DNA from: Bowdeniella nasicola
Lineage (GTDB): Bacteria > Actinomycetota > Actinomycetes > Actinomycetales > Actinomycetaceae
Reading direction: 5' to 3'
NCBI GenBank assembly: GCA_030537895.1
Contig: JAUNVA010000002.1
Span: 133,949-186,455, forward strand
Length of the DNA: 52,507 nt
Part shown: piece by piece, positions 27,247 to 34,956 of the stretch
Numbering within the stretch: position 1 is the first letter of the stretch
Layout of the letters: the number at the start of each line of letters is the position of its first letter
Position numbers and translations under genes: made by a program
Notes under the pieces: model-generated
Told to the model about the DNA's origin: nothing
Database searches by the model: none
The model's input: the letters and a program-made list of their open reading frames with translations, nothing else

Positions 27247-27753
27247 ATGCCCGAACCTGCCCGCACTACGGGGGCGACCCCCTTTGAGCCGGAAGGTATC
27301 GAGTTCACGCCCGTGTCGAGCAAGCTCACCCAGGCGCGCTTCATCATCGCCGGGATCGTCGCGGTCCCAGCGCTGATCGCGTTCCTCGTCCTCGCGCTTC
27401 TCGCCTCGCCCTGGTGGTGGATCGGTGTCGCCGGCGTCGTGCTCGTCATCGTCTGGCTGGGGTGGCTGATCCCACGCCAGGTGCGGGCCCTCGGATACGC
27501 GGAGGCCGCAGACGATCTCGTGATTCGGCGCGGCATCATGTTCCGATCCCTCACGATCGTGCCCTACGGGCGGATGCAGTACGTCGATGTCTCCGAAGGG
27601 CCGATCGCGCGCATGTTCTCGATCGCTTCCATCGAACTGCATACGGCATCGGCGTCGACGGACGCGACGCTCGACGGCCTGCCGCGCTCGGAAGCGTCCC
27701 GTCTGCGGGACCGCCTGACTGCGCGCGGAGAAACCCAGTTGGCGGGGCTATGA
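27247..27753 (+). CDS. PH domain-containing membrane protein (YdbS-like)
   Basis: A 168-residue protein with a cytoplasmic start, two adjacent hydrophobic segments (ARFIIAGIVAVPALIAFLVLALL and WIGVAGVVLVIVWLGWLIP) and one bacterial PH (bPH_2) domain containing DDLVIRRGIMFRSLTIVPYGRMQYVDVSEGP, the typical core. AAAGGAG precedes the ATG. It overlaps the next gene by 4 bp (ATGA). In Bacillus subtilis the paired homologues YdbS and YdbT give resistance to a bacteriocin-like peptide; whether that holds here is unknown. Confidence 0.87.
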   Translation: MPEPARTTGATPFEPEGIEFTPVSSKLTQARFIIAGIVAVPALIAFLVLALLASPWWWIGVAGVVLVIVWLGWLIPRQVRALGYAEAADDLVIRRGIMFRSLTIVPYGRMQYVDVSEGPIARMFSIASIELHTASASTDATLDGLPRSEASRLRDRLTARGETQLAGL

Positions 27754-29393
27754 GCGAGAATGCGCTGAGTGGTGAGCTCGCCCGCGACGCGGCCGAGGTT
27801 CACTGGTCGAAAGTCCACCCGCTGACGCCGCTGATTAACGCCGCAAAAGCGCTCACGGTGCTGCTCGCCCTCCTCACCTGGCAGGCGGTCGATGCCGGCC
27901 TCAATACGCTGCCGATCCTTGAGCAGGACGCTCAGGCCTCCGGGGTTGTCCGCATCGCCGTCCTCATCATTGTGGCCCTCGTCATCGTCGTCCTTGCGAT
28001 CGGCGGAGCCTTCTTCTACCTGTCGTGGCGCTATACGAAGTACGCGATCGGGGAGGAGGCCGTCTACTTCCACAAGGGCATTATTTTCCGCTCCCAGCGG
28101 CACGCCCGGCTGAACCGCGTTCAGGCGGTCGACCTGGTGCGCCCGCTGCTCGCGAGGTTCGTGGGGCTCGCCGCCGTCGAGATCGAGTCGGCGGGCGGCT
28201 CCGACTCCAACGTGCGGATCACCTACCTCAGGGAGGATGAGGCCGAGGCGGTACGTAACGAAATTCTTGCGCGGGCGGCCGGCGTGCAGGGGACTCCCGT
28301 GGAGGTCCCGGGCCGGGCGACGGACCGCCACGGGGCGCCGACTGCCGGCCACGAGGGGGCGGCGGCCACCTCGTCGGTACCCTCCGCGACCCCGGGAGCC
28401 GGTTCTGACGATCCCGGCGCGCCCGCAGTGCGGCCCGTGGCAGAGGGGACGCCGCGCCTGCACTACGCCGCCGCGCCCGAACGCGAGGTGCTCACCGTTC
28501 CGCCGGGGCGTCTTCTGGCCTCGATCGCGATCTCTCCGTGGACCTTCCTCCTGCTGGTCGCCATTGTCGCCATCGTGATCGCCGCTCTGTCCTGGTCCGC
28601 GCTGGTATTTGCGGCCCTGCCCGCGCTCGCGCCCGCGCTCCTCGTCGTCGGCGTCACCGCCTGGTCCCGCTTGGCCGGTGAGTTTGGCTTCACGCTCGCG
28701 ATCTCCCCCGATGGATTGCGCTCGCGCCACGGCCTCACCGAGACGCGGGCGACGACGATCCCGCCGCGCCGCATCCAGGCCGTGCAGGTCACCCAGCCCA
28801 TCCTGTGGCGTATCCCCGGCTGGTGGCGCGTGGAGATCAACGTCGCTGGCTACCACACGAGTGACTCTTCGTCGAATAAGACGTCGACATCCGCCGTGAA
28901 GAACGTCGTCCTGCCGGTGGGGGAGCGCACGGATCTCGAGCGGGTTCTCTGGCTCATCGTTCCCGATCTTGGCGTCGACGACCCCGCCGAGGTCCTCGAC
29001 GCCCTCCTCGAGGGCAGCGGGGAGGGTGCTGGGTTTTACACGGCGCCGCGGCAGGCCCGCTGGCTTGACTGGTTCACGTGGCGCCGCCACGGTCTGTACG
29101 TCACTCGCACTGCGCTCCTCATGCGCTCCGGGTTCTTCGTTCGCCGCTCCGTGCTCGTCCCACATTCGCGCACGCAGTCTCTGGCGCTCGAGCAGGGGCC
29201 GCTTGAGCGGCTCCTGCACCTCGCGAACCTCGCGGCCCATTCGGTGCCGGGGCCCGTGGGGCCGCGCGCCCGCCACCTGCCCGAGGACATCGCCCTGGAA
29301 ATCCTCCTCGCCCAGGCGGAACGCGCCCGCATGGCTCGCACCGACGAGGGGCCGGAGGAGTGGATGCGGCGCGCGAGCTCCGTCGCATCGTAG
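27750..29393 (+). CDS. PH domain-containing membrane protein (YdbT-like)
   Basis: The larger partner of the YdbS/YdbT pair, 547 residues. After MSENALSGELARDAAEVHW come two hydrophobic segments, then a bPH_2 domain (EEAVYFHKGIIFRSQRHARLNRVQAVDLVRPLLAR), a disordered Ala/Pro/Gly linker, a second hydrophobic pair and PH domain (GLRSRHGLTETRATTIPPRRIQAVQVTQPI), and a third partial PH domain near the C-terminus (TALLMRSGFFVRRSVLVPHSRTQSLALEQGPLERLLHLANL). The ATG at 27750 overlaps the preceding stop; the frame is open for ~340 bp upstream, but that part is shadow of the partner gene. Confidence 0.87.
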   Translation: MSENALSGELARDAAEVHWSKVHPLTPLINAAKALTVLLALLTWQAVDAGLNTLPILEQDAQASGVVRIAVLIIVALVIVVLAIGGAFFYLSWRYTKYAIGEEAVYFHKGIIFRSQRHARLNRVQAVDLVRPLLARFVGLAAVEIESAGGSDSNVRITYLREDEAEAVRNEILARAAGVQGTPVEVPGRATDRHGAPTAGHEGAAATSSVPSATPGAGSDDPGAPAVRPVAEGTPRLHYAAAPEREVLTVPPGRLLASIAISPWTFLLLVAIVAIVIAALSWSALVFAALPALAPALLVVGVTAWSRLAGEFGFTLAISPDGLRSRHGLTETRATTIPPRRIQAVQVTQPILWRIPGWWRVEINVAGYHTSDSSSNKTSTSAVKNVVLPVGERTDLERVLWLIVPDLGVDDPAEVLDALLEGSGEGAGFYTAPRQARWLDWFTWRRHGLYVTRTALLMRSGFFVRRSVLVPHSRTQSLALEQGPLERLLHLANLAAHSVPGPVGPRARHLPEDIALEILLAQAERARMARTDEGPEEWMRRASSVAS

Positions 29394-29447
29394 GCCGACG
29401 CCCGCGCGGGCCCGGCCCGGCCAGCCCGCGGCGCATCCGCAAGCGGT

Positions 29448-29453
29448 GATAAT
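29448..29453 (+). promoter_or_regulatory. Putative -10 box GATAAT for the panC fusion gene
   Basis: GATAAT-N6-ATG is close to the consensus -10 and would start transcription at or next to the ATG at 29460. Only a G-run, not a ribosome site, lies between. Confidence 0.5.
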
Positions 29454-29459
29454 GGGGGC

Positions 29460-31205
29460 ATGAGCGCGTCTGAGATCCAGTCCACCGCCACGCCCCTGAA
29501 GATCGCCGTCGTCGGCTCAGGACGGGTGGGCCCCATCCTCGCCGCCGCGTTCCGCCAGGTAGGCCACACGATCGTCGGAATCACCGCCCGCAGCGAGCAG
29601 GCCGTGGACCACGTGCAAGCCCTCGTACCGGACGTTCCGATCCGCACCGTCGCCGACATTGCAGAGGGCGCCGACCTCGTCCTCATCGCCGTGAGCGACG
29701 ACGCGCTCGCCGAGGTGGTCGCCTCCCTCCAGGTGCGGCCCGGCCAACTCGTGGCCCACACCTGCGGGGCGCACGGACTCGACGTGCTCGAGCCCGCGGC
29801 CCGGCGCGGCGCACTCCCGATGGCCATCCACCCCGCCATGACGTTCACCGGTACGTCGCTCGACCTCCCGCGCCTTGCCGGGTGCGCCTTCGCCGTGACG
29901 GCGCCCCCCGCCATCGCGCCGCTCGCCCACGCACTCGTGACGGAACTTGGCGGCGCCCCGGTCGCGATCGCGAACGCCGACCGAAGCGCCTATCACGCTG
30001 CCCTCGCCCACGCCGCAAACCACAGCGTCACCGTCATCTCCCAGGCCCGGCGCGTCCTCGAATCCATCGGCCAGGTGGACCCCGGCGCGACCCTGCGCGC
30101 GCTGGTCAACGCCGCCGTCGACGGCGCCCTGCGCACCGGCGAAGGGGCGCTCACCGGCCCGGTCCTGCGGGGCGACGCCGGCACGATTGCCGCCCACCTG
30201 GCCGCGCTCGCGGAGCTCGGACTTCCGGACGTGCTCGCCACCTACCGGGCCCTCGCGCTCGGCACGGCGATGCGCTGCCTGGATCGGGGCGTCCTCGAGG
30301 AGCGGGCCGCGGCCGCCCTCGAGGAGGAGCTGTCTCCCCGCACCGAAGTGTGCACCACGAAGGCGGAGCTCGTGGCCGCGCTGGCCGTGCGGCCCGGGCG
30401 GCGCGCCGTCGTCATGACCATGGGTGCCCTGCACGAGGGGCATCTCTCGCTCGTGCGGCGAGCGAAAGAACTGGCCGACGTCGTCGTCGTCACCGACTTC
30501 GTGAACCCGCTCCAGTTCGCACCCGACGAGGATTTCGACACCTACCCGCGCGATCTTGAGGGAGACGTCACCCTCCTGCGCGAGGCCGGGGTCGACGTCG
30601 TCTTTGCCCCCACCGAGGAGGAGATGTACCCGCGTGAGCCACTCGTCCGGGTCGATCCGGGGCCCGTGGCGACGCGCTACGAGGGGGAGGCGCGCCCGAC
30701 CCACTTCGCGGGGGTGGTGCAGGTTGTCGCGAAGCTCCTGCACCTCACGCAGCCGGACTGGGCGATCTTCGGCCAGAAGGACGCACAGCAGCTCGCGCTC
30801 ATCCGCACGATGGTCGAGGACCTCGACTTCCCCGTTCAGATCGTCGGCGTGCCCATCGCGCGCGAGGACGACGGCGTCGCCCGCTCCTCTCGCAACGCCT
30901 ACCTCGATGAGACCGAGCGCGCCCGGGCCCGCGCCCTCTCGGAGGCCCTCGAGGCGGCCGCCGCGGAGCTTCGGGCGGCCCGCGAGGCGGGCGGGCGGGC
31001 GACGCCGGCCAGCCTGGAGGCCGCGGCCCGCGACTACCTGACGCAGGCGCCGGGAGTCGACCCCGACTACGTGGTGGCCGTCGACGCGGCCACGTTCCTG
31101 CCGGCCGAGGAGGAGGCGGACGAGATCGTCTTGGCGCTCGCCGCGCGCGTCGGAACGACCCGACTGCTTGATAATCGGACCTTCACTCTCAGGCAGGGCG
31201 CCTAA
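29460..31205 (+). CDS. panC: DUF2520/Rossmann protein fused to pantothenate synthetase
   Basis: A 581-residue fusion. Residues ~12-285 are a Rossmann and DUF2520 module (KIAVVGSGRVGPILAAAF dinucleotide-binding loop, HTCGAHGLDVLEP, AIHPAMTFTGT), a family resembling ketopantoate or pyrroline-carboxylate reductases. Residues ~295-581 are pantoate-beta-alanine ligase, which makes pantothenate from pantoate, beta-alanine and ATP: M321-GALHEGHLSLV, FVNPLQFAPDEDFDTYPR, FGQKDAQQLALIR and VARSSRNAYL. In many actinobacteria the two are separate adjacent genes, so the N-half may supply or channel pantoate; this is inference. The frame is continuous, with no sign of a frameshift. A leaderless promoter is likely. 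Confidence 0.92.
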   Translation: MSASEIQSTATPLKIAVVGSGRVGPILAAAFRQVGHTIVGITARSEQAVDHVQALVPDVPIRTVADIAEGADLVLIAVSDDALAEVVASLQVRPGQLVAHTCGAHGLDVLEPAARRGALPMAIHPAMTFTGTSLDLPRLAGCAFAVTAPPAIAPLAHALVTELGGAPVAIANADRSAYHAALAHAANHSVTVISQARRVLESIGQVDPGATLRALVNAAVDGALRTGEGALTGPVLRGDAGTIAAHLAALAELGLPDVLATYRALALGTAMRCLDRGVLEERAAAALEEELSPRTEVCTTKAELVAALAVRPGRRAVVMTMGALHEGHLSLVRRAKELADVVVVTDFVNPLQFAPDEDFDTYPRDLEGDVTLLREAGVDVVFAPTEEEMYPREPLVRVDPGPVATRYEGEARPTHFAGVVQVVAKLLHLTQPDWAIFGQKDAQQLALIRTMVEDLDFPVQIVGVPIAREDDGVARSSRNAYLDETERARARALSEALEAAAAELRAAREAGGRATPASLEAAARDYLTQAPGVDPDYVVAVDAATFLPAEEEADEIVLALAARVGTTRLLDNRTFTLRQGA

Positions 31206-31239
31206 CCGCGGAGGCGGGCGCCCCTCCTGGGGCACCACG

Positions 31240-31255
31240 ATCGATGAATATCGAT
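31240..31255. repeat. Small inverted repeat ATCGAT-GAAT-ATCGAT upstream of the second symporter gene
   Basis: Two ATCGAT hexamers are separated by GAAT, 35 bp upstream of the putative -10 box. It may be a regulator site; no regulator is indicated. A GCCCC-TCCT-GGGGC hairpin lies just before it and could end the panC transcript. Confidence 0.3.
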
Positions 31256-31289
31256 TGGGAAATCTCCGCAGTTGCAAGAAGAACTGCTG

Positions 31290-31295
31290 TATTCT
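31290..31295 (+). promoter_or_regulatory. Putative leaderless promoter box TATTCT for the second AGCS gene
   Basis: TATTCT-N6-ATG again places the start of transcription at the start codon (31302). No ribosome site precedes this ATG. Confidence 0.5.
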
Positions 31296-31301
31296 CACCG
31301 C

Positions 31302-32735
31302 ATGGATTCCGCAGCAGCTGTCATTGCAGCAATCAACGACAAGTTTTGGTACCTGATCATCGTCCTCCTGGTGGTCGCGGGGGTGTGGTTCTCCTTCCGG
31401 ACCCTGGTGGTGCAGATCCGCCAGTTCCCCGAGATGCTCCGCACCATCACGGAGCGGCCGACCCGCGATGAGCACGGTGATAAGGGGATTTCCGCCTTCA
31501 AGGCCTTCTCAATCTCCGCCGCCTCGCGCGTCGGGACCGGCAATGTCGCGGGCGTCGCCGTCGCCATCGTCATGGGCGGGCCGGGTGCGGTGTTCTGGAT
31601 GTGGCTGCTCGCCATCATCGGTGGCGCCACCGCGTTCGTGGAATCCACGCTCGCCCAGCTCTACAAGGTGCGCGGCGAGGGGCACACCTTCAAGGGCGGG
31701 CCCGCCTACTACATCCGCGACGCGCTCGGCAAGCGCGGGGTCGCGATCACGTTCGCCGTCCTCATCACCATCACCTACGGCTTTGTCTTCAACGCCGTGC
31801 AGGCGAACTCCATCTCAGCTGCGGTGCAACACTCCATCGGAAACGACTCCATGACGGCCCGCGTCATGATCGGCGTGGCGCTCGCCCTCGTCACCGGCAT
31901 CGTGACCTTCGGCGGGGTGCGCCGCGTCGGCGCCGTCACCGAATACCTCGTGCCGATCATGGCGACCGCCTACCTCGGCGTCGCCGCCGTCGTCGTCATC
32001 ATCAACATCGATCACGTGCCCGCCATGATCGGCCAGATCATCGGCCACGCGCTCGGGTTCACCCAGATCACAGGCGCCGCCGTTGGCACGGCGATCATGC
32101 AGGGCATGAAGCGTGGCCTGTTCTCCAACGAAGCCGGCATGGGGTCCGTGCCGAACGCCGCCGCGACAGCCGACGTCTCCCACCCCGTGAAGCAGGGGCT
32201 CGTCCAGGCGCTCGGCGTCTACTTCGACACCCTGGTCGTCTGCTCCGCGACCGCCTTCGTGATCCTCCTGTCCGACCCGACGTTTGGCGGAGAACTCACC
32301 GGCGTGGAGCTCACTCAGACCTCGCTGCAGAGCCAGGTCGGGGACTGGGCCGGCCCCTTCCTCACCGTCGTGATTTTCTTCCTGGCCTACTCCTCGATCC
32401 TCGGCAACAGCTACTACGGCGAAGCGAATATCGCCTTCCTGTCGGACACCCGCGGCTGGCTTAACGGTTTCCGGGTCCTCGTGCTGCTGTGCGTGATCGG
32501 CGGCTCGATGGGCTCCGTCGCGCTGGTGTGGAACACCGCGGACCTGTTCATGGGGATGATGGCGACGATCAACCTCGTGGCGATCATGCCGCTCGGCGGG
32601 CTCGCCGTCGCTCTGCTGGCCCACTACCTCAGCCAGCGGGCCAAGGGGATCGAGCCGACCTTCGTGCGCGACGAGCTGCCGGAGGCACGCAACGTGAGCT
32701 GCTGGTCGGAAGCCGAGCGCTTCGCCGAACGCTAA
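31302..32735 (+). CDS. AGCS-family sodium:alanine/glycine symporter (second copy)
   Basis: A 477-residue paralogue of the 15870-17306 gene, but not a recent duplicate: the N-termini differ and this one begins MDSAAAVIAAINDKFWYLIIVLLVVAGVWFSFRTLVVQIRQ, the usual AlsT/YaaJ type. Signatures: ISAASRVGTGNVAGVAVAIVMGGPGAVFWMW, GGPAYYIRDALG, GLFSNEAGMGSVPNAAATA and FFLAYSSILGNSYYGEANI. The ATG at 31302 is chosen because a TATTCT box lies 6 nt upstream; a TTG further up gives no family match. It probably imports alanine, glycine or glutamine with sodium. Confidence 0.93.
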   Translation: MDSAAAVIAAINDKFWYLIIVLLVVAGVWFSFRTLVVQIRQFPEMLRTITERPTRDEHGDKGISAFKAFSISAASRVGTGNVAGVAVAIVMGGPGAVFWMWLLAIIGGATAFVESTLAQLYKVRGEGHTFKGGPAYYIRDALGKRGVAITFAVLITITYGFVFNAVQANSISAAVQHSIGNDSMTARVMIGVALALVTGIVTFGGVRRVGAVTEYLVPIMATAYLGVAAVVVIINIDHVPAMIGQIIGHALGFTQITGAAVGTAIMQGMKRGLFSNEAGMGSVPNAAATADVSHPVKQGLVQALGVYFDTLVVCSATAFVILLSDPTFGGELTGVELTQTSLQSQVGDWAGPFLTVVIFFLAYSSILGNSYYGEANIAFLSDTRGWLNGFRVLVLLCVIGGSMGSVALVWNTADLFMGMMATINLVAIMPLGGLAVALLAHYLSQRAKGIEPTFVRDELPEARNVSCWSEAERFAER

Positions 32736-32761
32736 GCGGACGCGTACCCCACCTCACGACA

Positions 32762-32792
32762 CTGAGCGGGCCGGATCATCCGGCCCGCTCAG
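32762..32792. terminator. Bidirectional hairpin between convergent genes
   Basis: Arms CTGAGCGGGCCGGAT and its complement meet around a single C at 32777, which in RNA would be a 13-bp stem with loop ATCAT. It lies between the convergent AGCS and disulfide-reductase genes and probably serves both. Confidence 0.75.
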
Positions 32793-32818
32793 GCGTGTCA
32801 GTGTCGGTGTGCTGGGCG

Positions 32819-34513
32819 CTAGTCGGCCCAGTCGGAGCGCACGTGCGCGAGGGTCTCGGCGCCGCCCGACAGGTTCCGCGCCTCGAACCCCTTCTCGCGC
32901 AGGATTCGGGTGGCGAGGTAGGAACGCACGCCCGAGGCGCACAGCACCGCGATCGGGCGACCGGCGGCCGCCTCTCGAATCTCCTCGAGGCGCTCGCGCA
33001 CCTCGGTGTGCGGCACGTTCAGCGATCCGGAGACCATGCCGCGCGCGCACTCCCCGGCCGAACGGGTATCAAGCAGCAGCGAGCTCTCGCGCACCTCATC
33101 GAGGTCCTCGGCGTACCACACGGGCATGAGGTCGGCCAGGATGTTCTGCGCCGTGAAGCCCGTCATCTGCACCGGGTCCTTCGCCGAACCAAACGGCGGC
33201 GCGTAGGCGAGATCGAGGTCCGCGAGGTCGCTGGCCGTCATGCCGGCCTTCAGCGCCGTCGCGAACACGTTGATCCGGTTCGCGACTCCGTTGCCGCCGA
33301 CGATGTGGGCGCCGAGGAGCAGTCCATCGGACCGGCGGAAGTGCGCGACGATGTGCATCTGCTCCGCGCCCGGGTAATACCCGGCATGATCGGCCGGATG
33401 GGTGTGCACGGTGACGTAGTCGACGCCGAGCGAATCGAGCGTGCGACGCGACGCCCCGGTGAGAGCGGCGACCGCGCCGAATACCCGCACGATTGCGGTG
33501 CCGAGCACGCGCGGTGCGGCCGTGGCATCGCCGACCTGATCGACGGCGCGCTCCGCACCGAGGATTGCGGCGTCGGCGGCCCGTCGGCCGTGCCGATTCG
33601 CGGGCGCGGCCAGTGGCACCGGGCCGAGCAGATCCTGATCGCCGATCCGCTGGCGCACCTGGACGGCGTCACCCGCCGCCCAAATGTGCGGATCCGAGGT
33701 CTGCAGGTAACCATCAACCACGATGGCGCCGCGTTCTCCAAGCTCGAGGCCCGCATCCTTCGCGAGCGCTGAATCCGGCGCCACGCCCGTCGCGAGAATC
33801 ACCAGATCGGCGTCCAGGGTGGAGCCATCCGAGAGGGTGAGGCGTGCGGCGCCGTCGTTATCGGCGATTGCCTGCACAGAGGTGCCCTCGCGCACGTCGA
33901 CGTCGTGGCGCGCGAGCTCGCCGCTCACGTAGGAGGCGAGCTCCGCCTCGATCGGCGGCAGGACGTGCGGGGCAAATTCGACGAGGCTGACCGCCGCGCC
34001 GCGTTCCCGCAGCGCCTCCACGGCCTCCAGCCCGATGAAACCGGCCCCCACGACGACGGCGCGCGGGTGCTCCCCGAGGGGCGACAGGCGCGCGATGATG
34101 GCGTCCATGTCGTTGATGGTGCGCAGCGTGTGCGCGCTCGGGTGGGGCAGTCCCTCAATCGGAGGCATGACGGTCGCGGCGCCCGGCGAGAGGATGAGCG
34201 CGTCGTAGGCGAGCTCTTCTTCACCCTCGGGGCCGCGCGCCGTGACGGTCCGCTTCTCGCGGTCAATTCGCACAGCCTCGGTGCGCAGCCGCACGTCGAG
34301 GTTGAGACGAGACTTCAGTGTCTCGGGGGTGTGCAGCAGGAGCTCGGAGCGGTCCTCGATCTCCCCGGAGATGTGGTAGGGCAGGCCACAGTTCGCGAAG
34401 GAGACGTAGTCGCCGCGCTCCAACACGATGATGGAGGCCTCCTCGTTCAGACGGCGGGCGCGGGCAGCCGCGGACATGCCGCCGGCCACACCTCCGATGA
34501 CGACGATGTTCAT
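32819..34513 (-). CDS. CoA-disulfide reductase-like flavoprotein with C-terminal rhodanese domain
   Basis: A 564-residue pyridine-nucleotide disulfide oxidoreductase of the CoADR-RHD type. FAD site: VVIGGVAGGMSAAARARR. Single active-site cysteine C42 in YVSFANCGLPYHISG. NAD(P)H site: AVVVGAGFIGLEAVEAL. Second FAD motif: IWAAGDAVQV. The last ~105 residues are a rhodanese domain with C525 in AVLCASGVRSY. Such fusions reduce CoA persulfides, polysulfides or CoA disulfide, linking FAD chemistry to sulfane sulfur. It is downstream of a CsoR-family gene (60 bp gap) in a probable two-gene operon, which supports a role in reactive-sulfur handling. AAAGGA precedes the ATG. Confidence 0.9.
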   Translation of the reverse strand: MNIVVIGGVAGGMSAAARARRLNEEASIIVLERGDYVSFANCGLPYHISGEIEDRSELLLHTPETLKSRLNLDVRLRTEAVRIDREKRTVTARGPEGEEELAYDALILSPGAATVMPPIEGLPHPSAHTLRTINDMDAIIARLSPLGEHPRAVVVGAGFIGLEAVEALRERGAAVSLVEFAPHVLPPIEAELASYVSGELARHDVDVREGTSVQAIADNDGAARLTLSDGSTLDADLVILATGVAPDSALAKDAGLELGERGAIVVDGYLQTSDPHIWAAGDAVQVRQRIGDQDLLGPVPLAAPANRHGRRAADAAILGAERAVDQVGDATAAPRVLGTAIVRVFGAVAALTGASRRTLDSLGVDYVTVHTHPADHAGYYPGAEQMHIVAHFRRSDGLLLGAHIVGGNGVANRINVFATALKAGMTASDLADLDLAYAPPFGSAKDPVQMTGFTAQNILADLMPVWYAEDLDEVRESSLLLDTRSAGECARGMVSGSLNVPHTEVRERLEEIREAAAGRPIAVLCASGVRSYLATRILREKGFEARNLSGGAETLAHVRSDWAD

Positions 34514-34573
34514 TGAGCGGTCCTTTCGTGGGACTCGAGTGGGGGATCGTGGGGCAGGCGCCGGTGAGGCGCC

Positions 34574-34834
34574 TCAGGTAAAGGAGAGAAAGAGCTTTTC
34601 CAGTTCCTCGCGCGCGGCCTCGGGGGCATCCTGCGTATAGCACTCCCGAAGCGCCGTGGCGAGCAGCGTGACGGCTGCCCGATCAACGGCGGTCGAGGCG
34701 GCCGCCAGCTGGGTGAGGATCGTCCGGCAATCCCCGCCCTCATCGAGCGCGCGGATCACCGCGGCAAGCTGACCATTGGCGCGCGCGAGCCGGTTGCGGG
34801 CGGCCTGCGCTTCGGCCGGGTCGAGGCTGACCAT
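34574..34834 (-). CDS. CsoR/FrmR-family transcriptional repressor, CstR-like
   Basis: An 86-residue all-helical DUF156 repressor (RLARANGQLAAVIRALDEGGDCRTILTQLAAASTAVDRAAVTLL). Copper-sensing CsoR uses Cys36-His61-Cys65. Here C36 and C65 are kept but position 61 is alanine, so copper binding of the CsoR type is unlikely. The remaining Cys pair fits CstR, which senses persulfides by forming interprotein sulfur bridges. GGAG precedes the ATG. A 16-bp palindrome in its own promoter spacer is the likely operator. The downstream rhodanese-fused reductase agrees with sulfur sensing. The assignment to CstR rather than another CsoR subtype rests on this residue pattern and context. Confidence 0.85.
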   Translation of the reverse strand: MVSLDPAEAQAARNRLARANGQLAAVIRALDEGGDCRTILTQLAAASTAVDRAAVTLLATALRECYTQDAPEAAREELEKLFLSFT

Positions 34835-34867
34835 GAGCTACTCCTCGGGGTGAGACGATCCGCCTCG

Positions 34868-34897
34868 ACCCTAACGAATACCCCCGGGGGTATGCAA
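34868..34897 (-). promoter_or_regulatory. Promoter with CsoR/CstR-type operator in the spacer
   Basis: On the minus strand TTGCAT (34897-34892) and TAGGGT (34873-34868) are separated by 18 bp. The perfect palindrome ATACCCCCGGGGGTAT (34878-34893) overlaps the spacer and the -35 edge. The TACCC-GGGTA form matches known CsoR-family operators. Repressor bound here would block RNA polymerase, giving autoregulation of the repressor-reductase operon. Confidence 0.7.
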
Positions 34898-34943
34898 AGG
34901 GTGTTCCGCTTGCTCCCGGTTCGGGCCTGCGGAACGCACGCGC

Positions 34944-34949
34944 TACCAT
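34944..34949 (+). promoter_or_regulatory. Putative leaderless promoter box TACCAT for lysS
   Basis: TACCAT-N7-ATG places the transcription start at the lysS start codon (34957). The box is 50 bp from the CsoR-type operator, so any effect of the repressor on lysS is not obvious. Confidence 0.5.
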
Positions 34950-34956
34950 CGAGGGT

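Noticed and set aside
29517..31475. 652-codon open frame on the minus strand opposite the panC fusion, and similar long frames at 27564-29276 and 2643-4145 (minus)
   Set aside because: They lie wholly or mostly opposite recognised genes, have His/Arg/Gly-rich compositions typical of antisense frames in high-GC DNA, and show no domain.
34574..34834. Copper-responsive CsoR
   Set aside because: The histidine ligand at position 61 is alanine and the operon partner is a sulfur-handling enzyme, not a copper exporter or chaperone.
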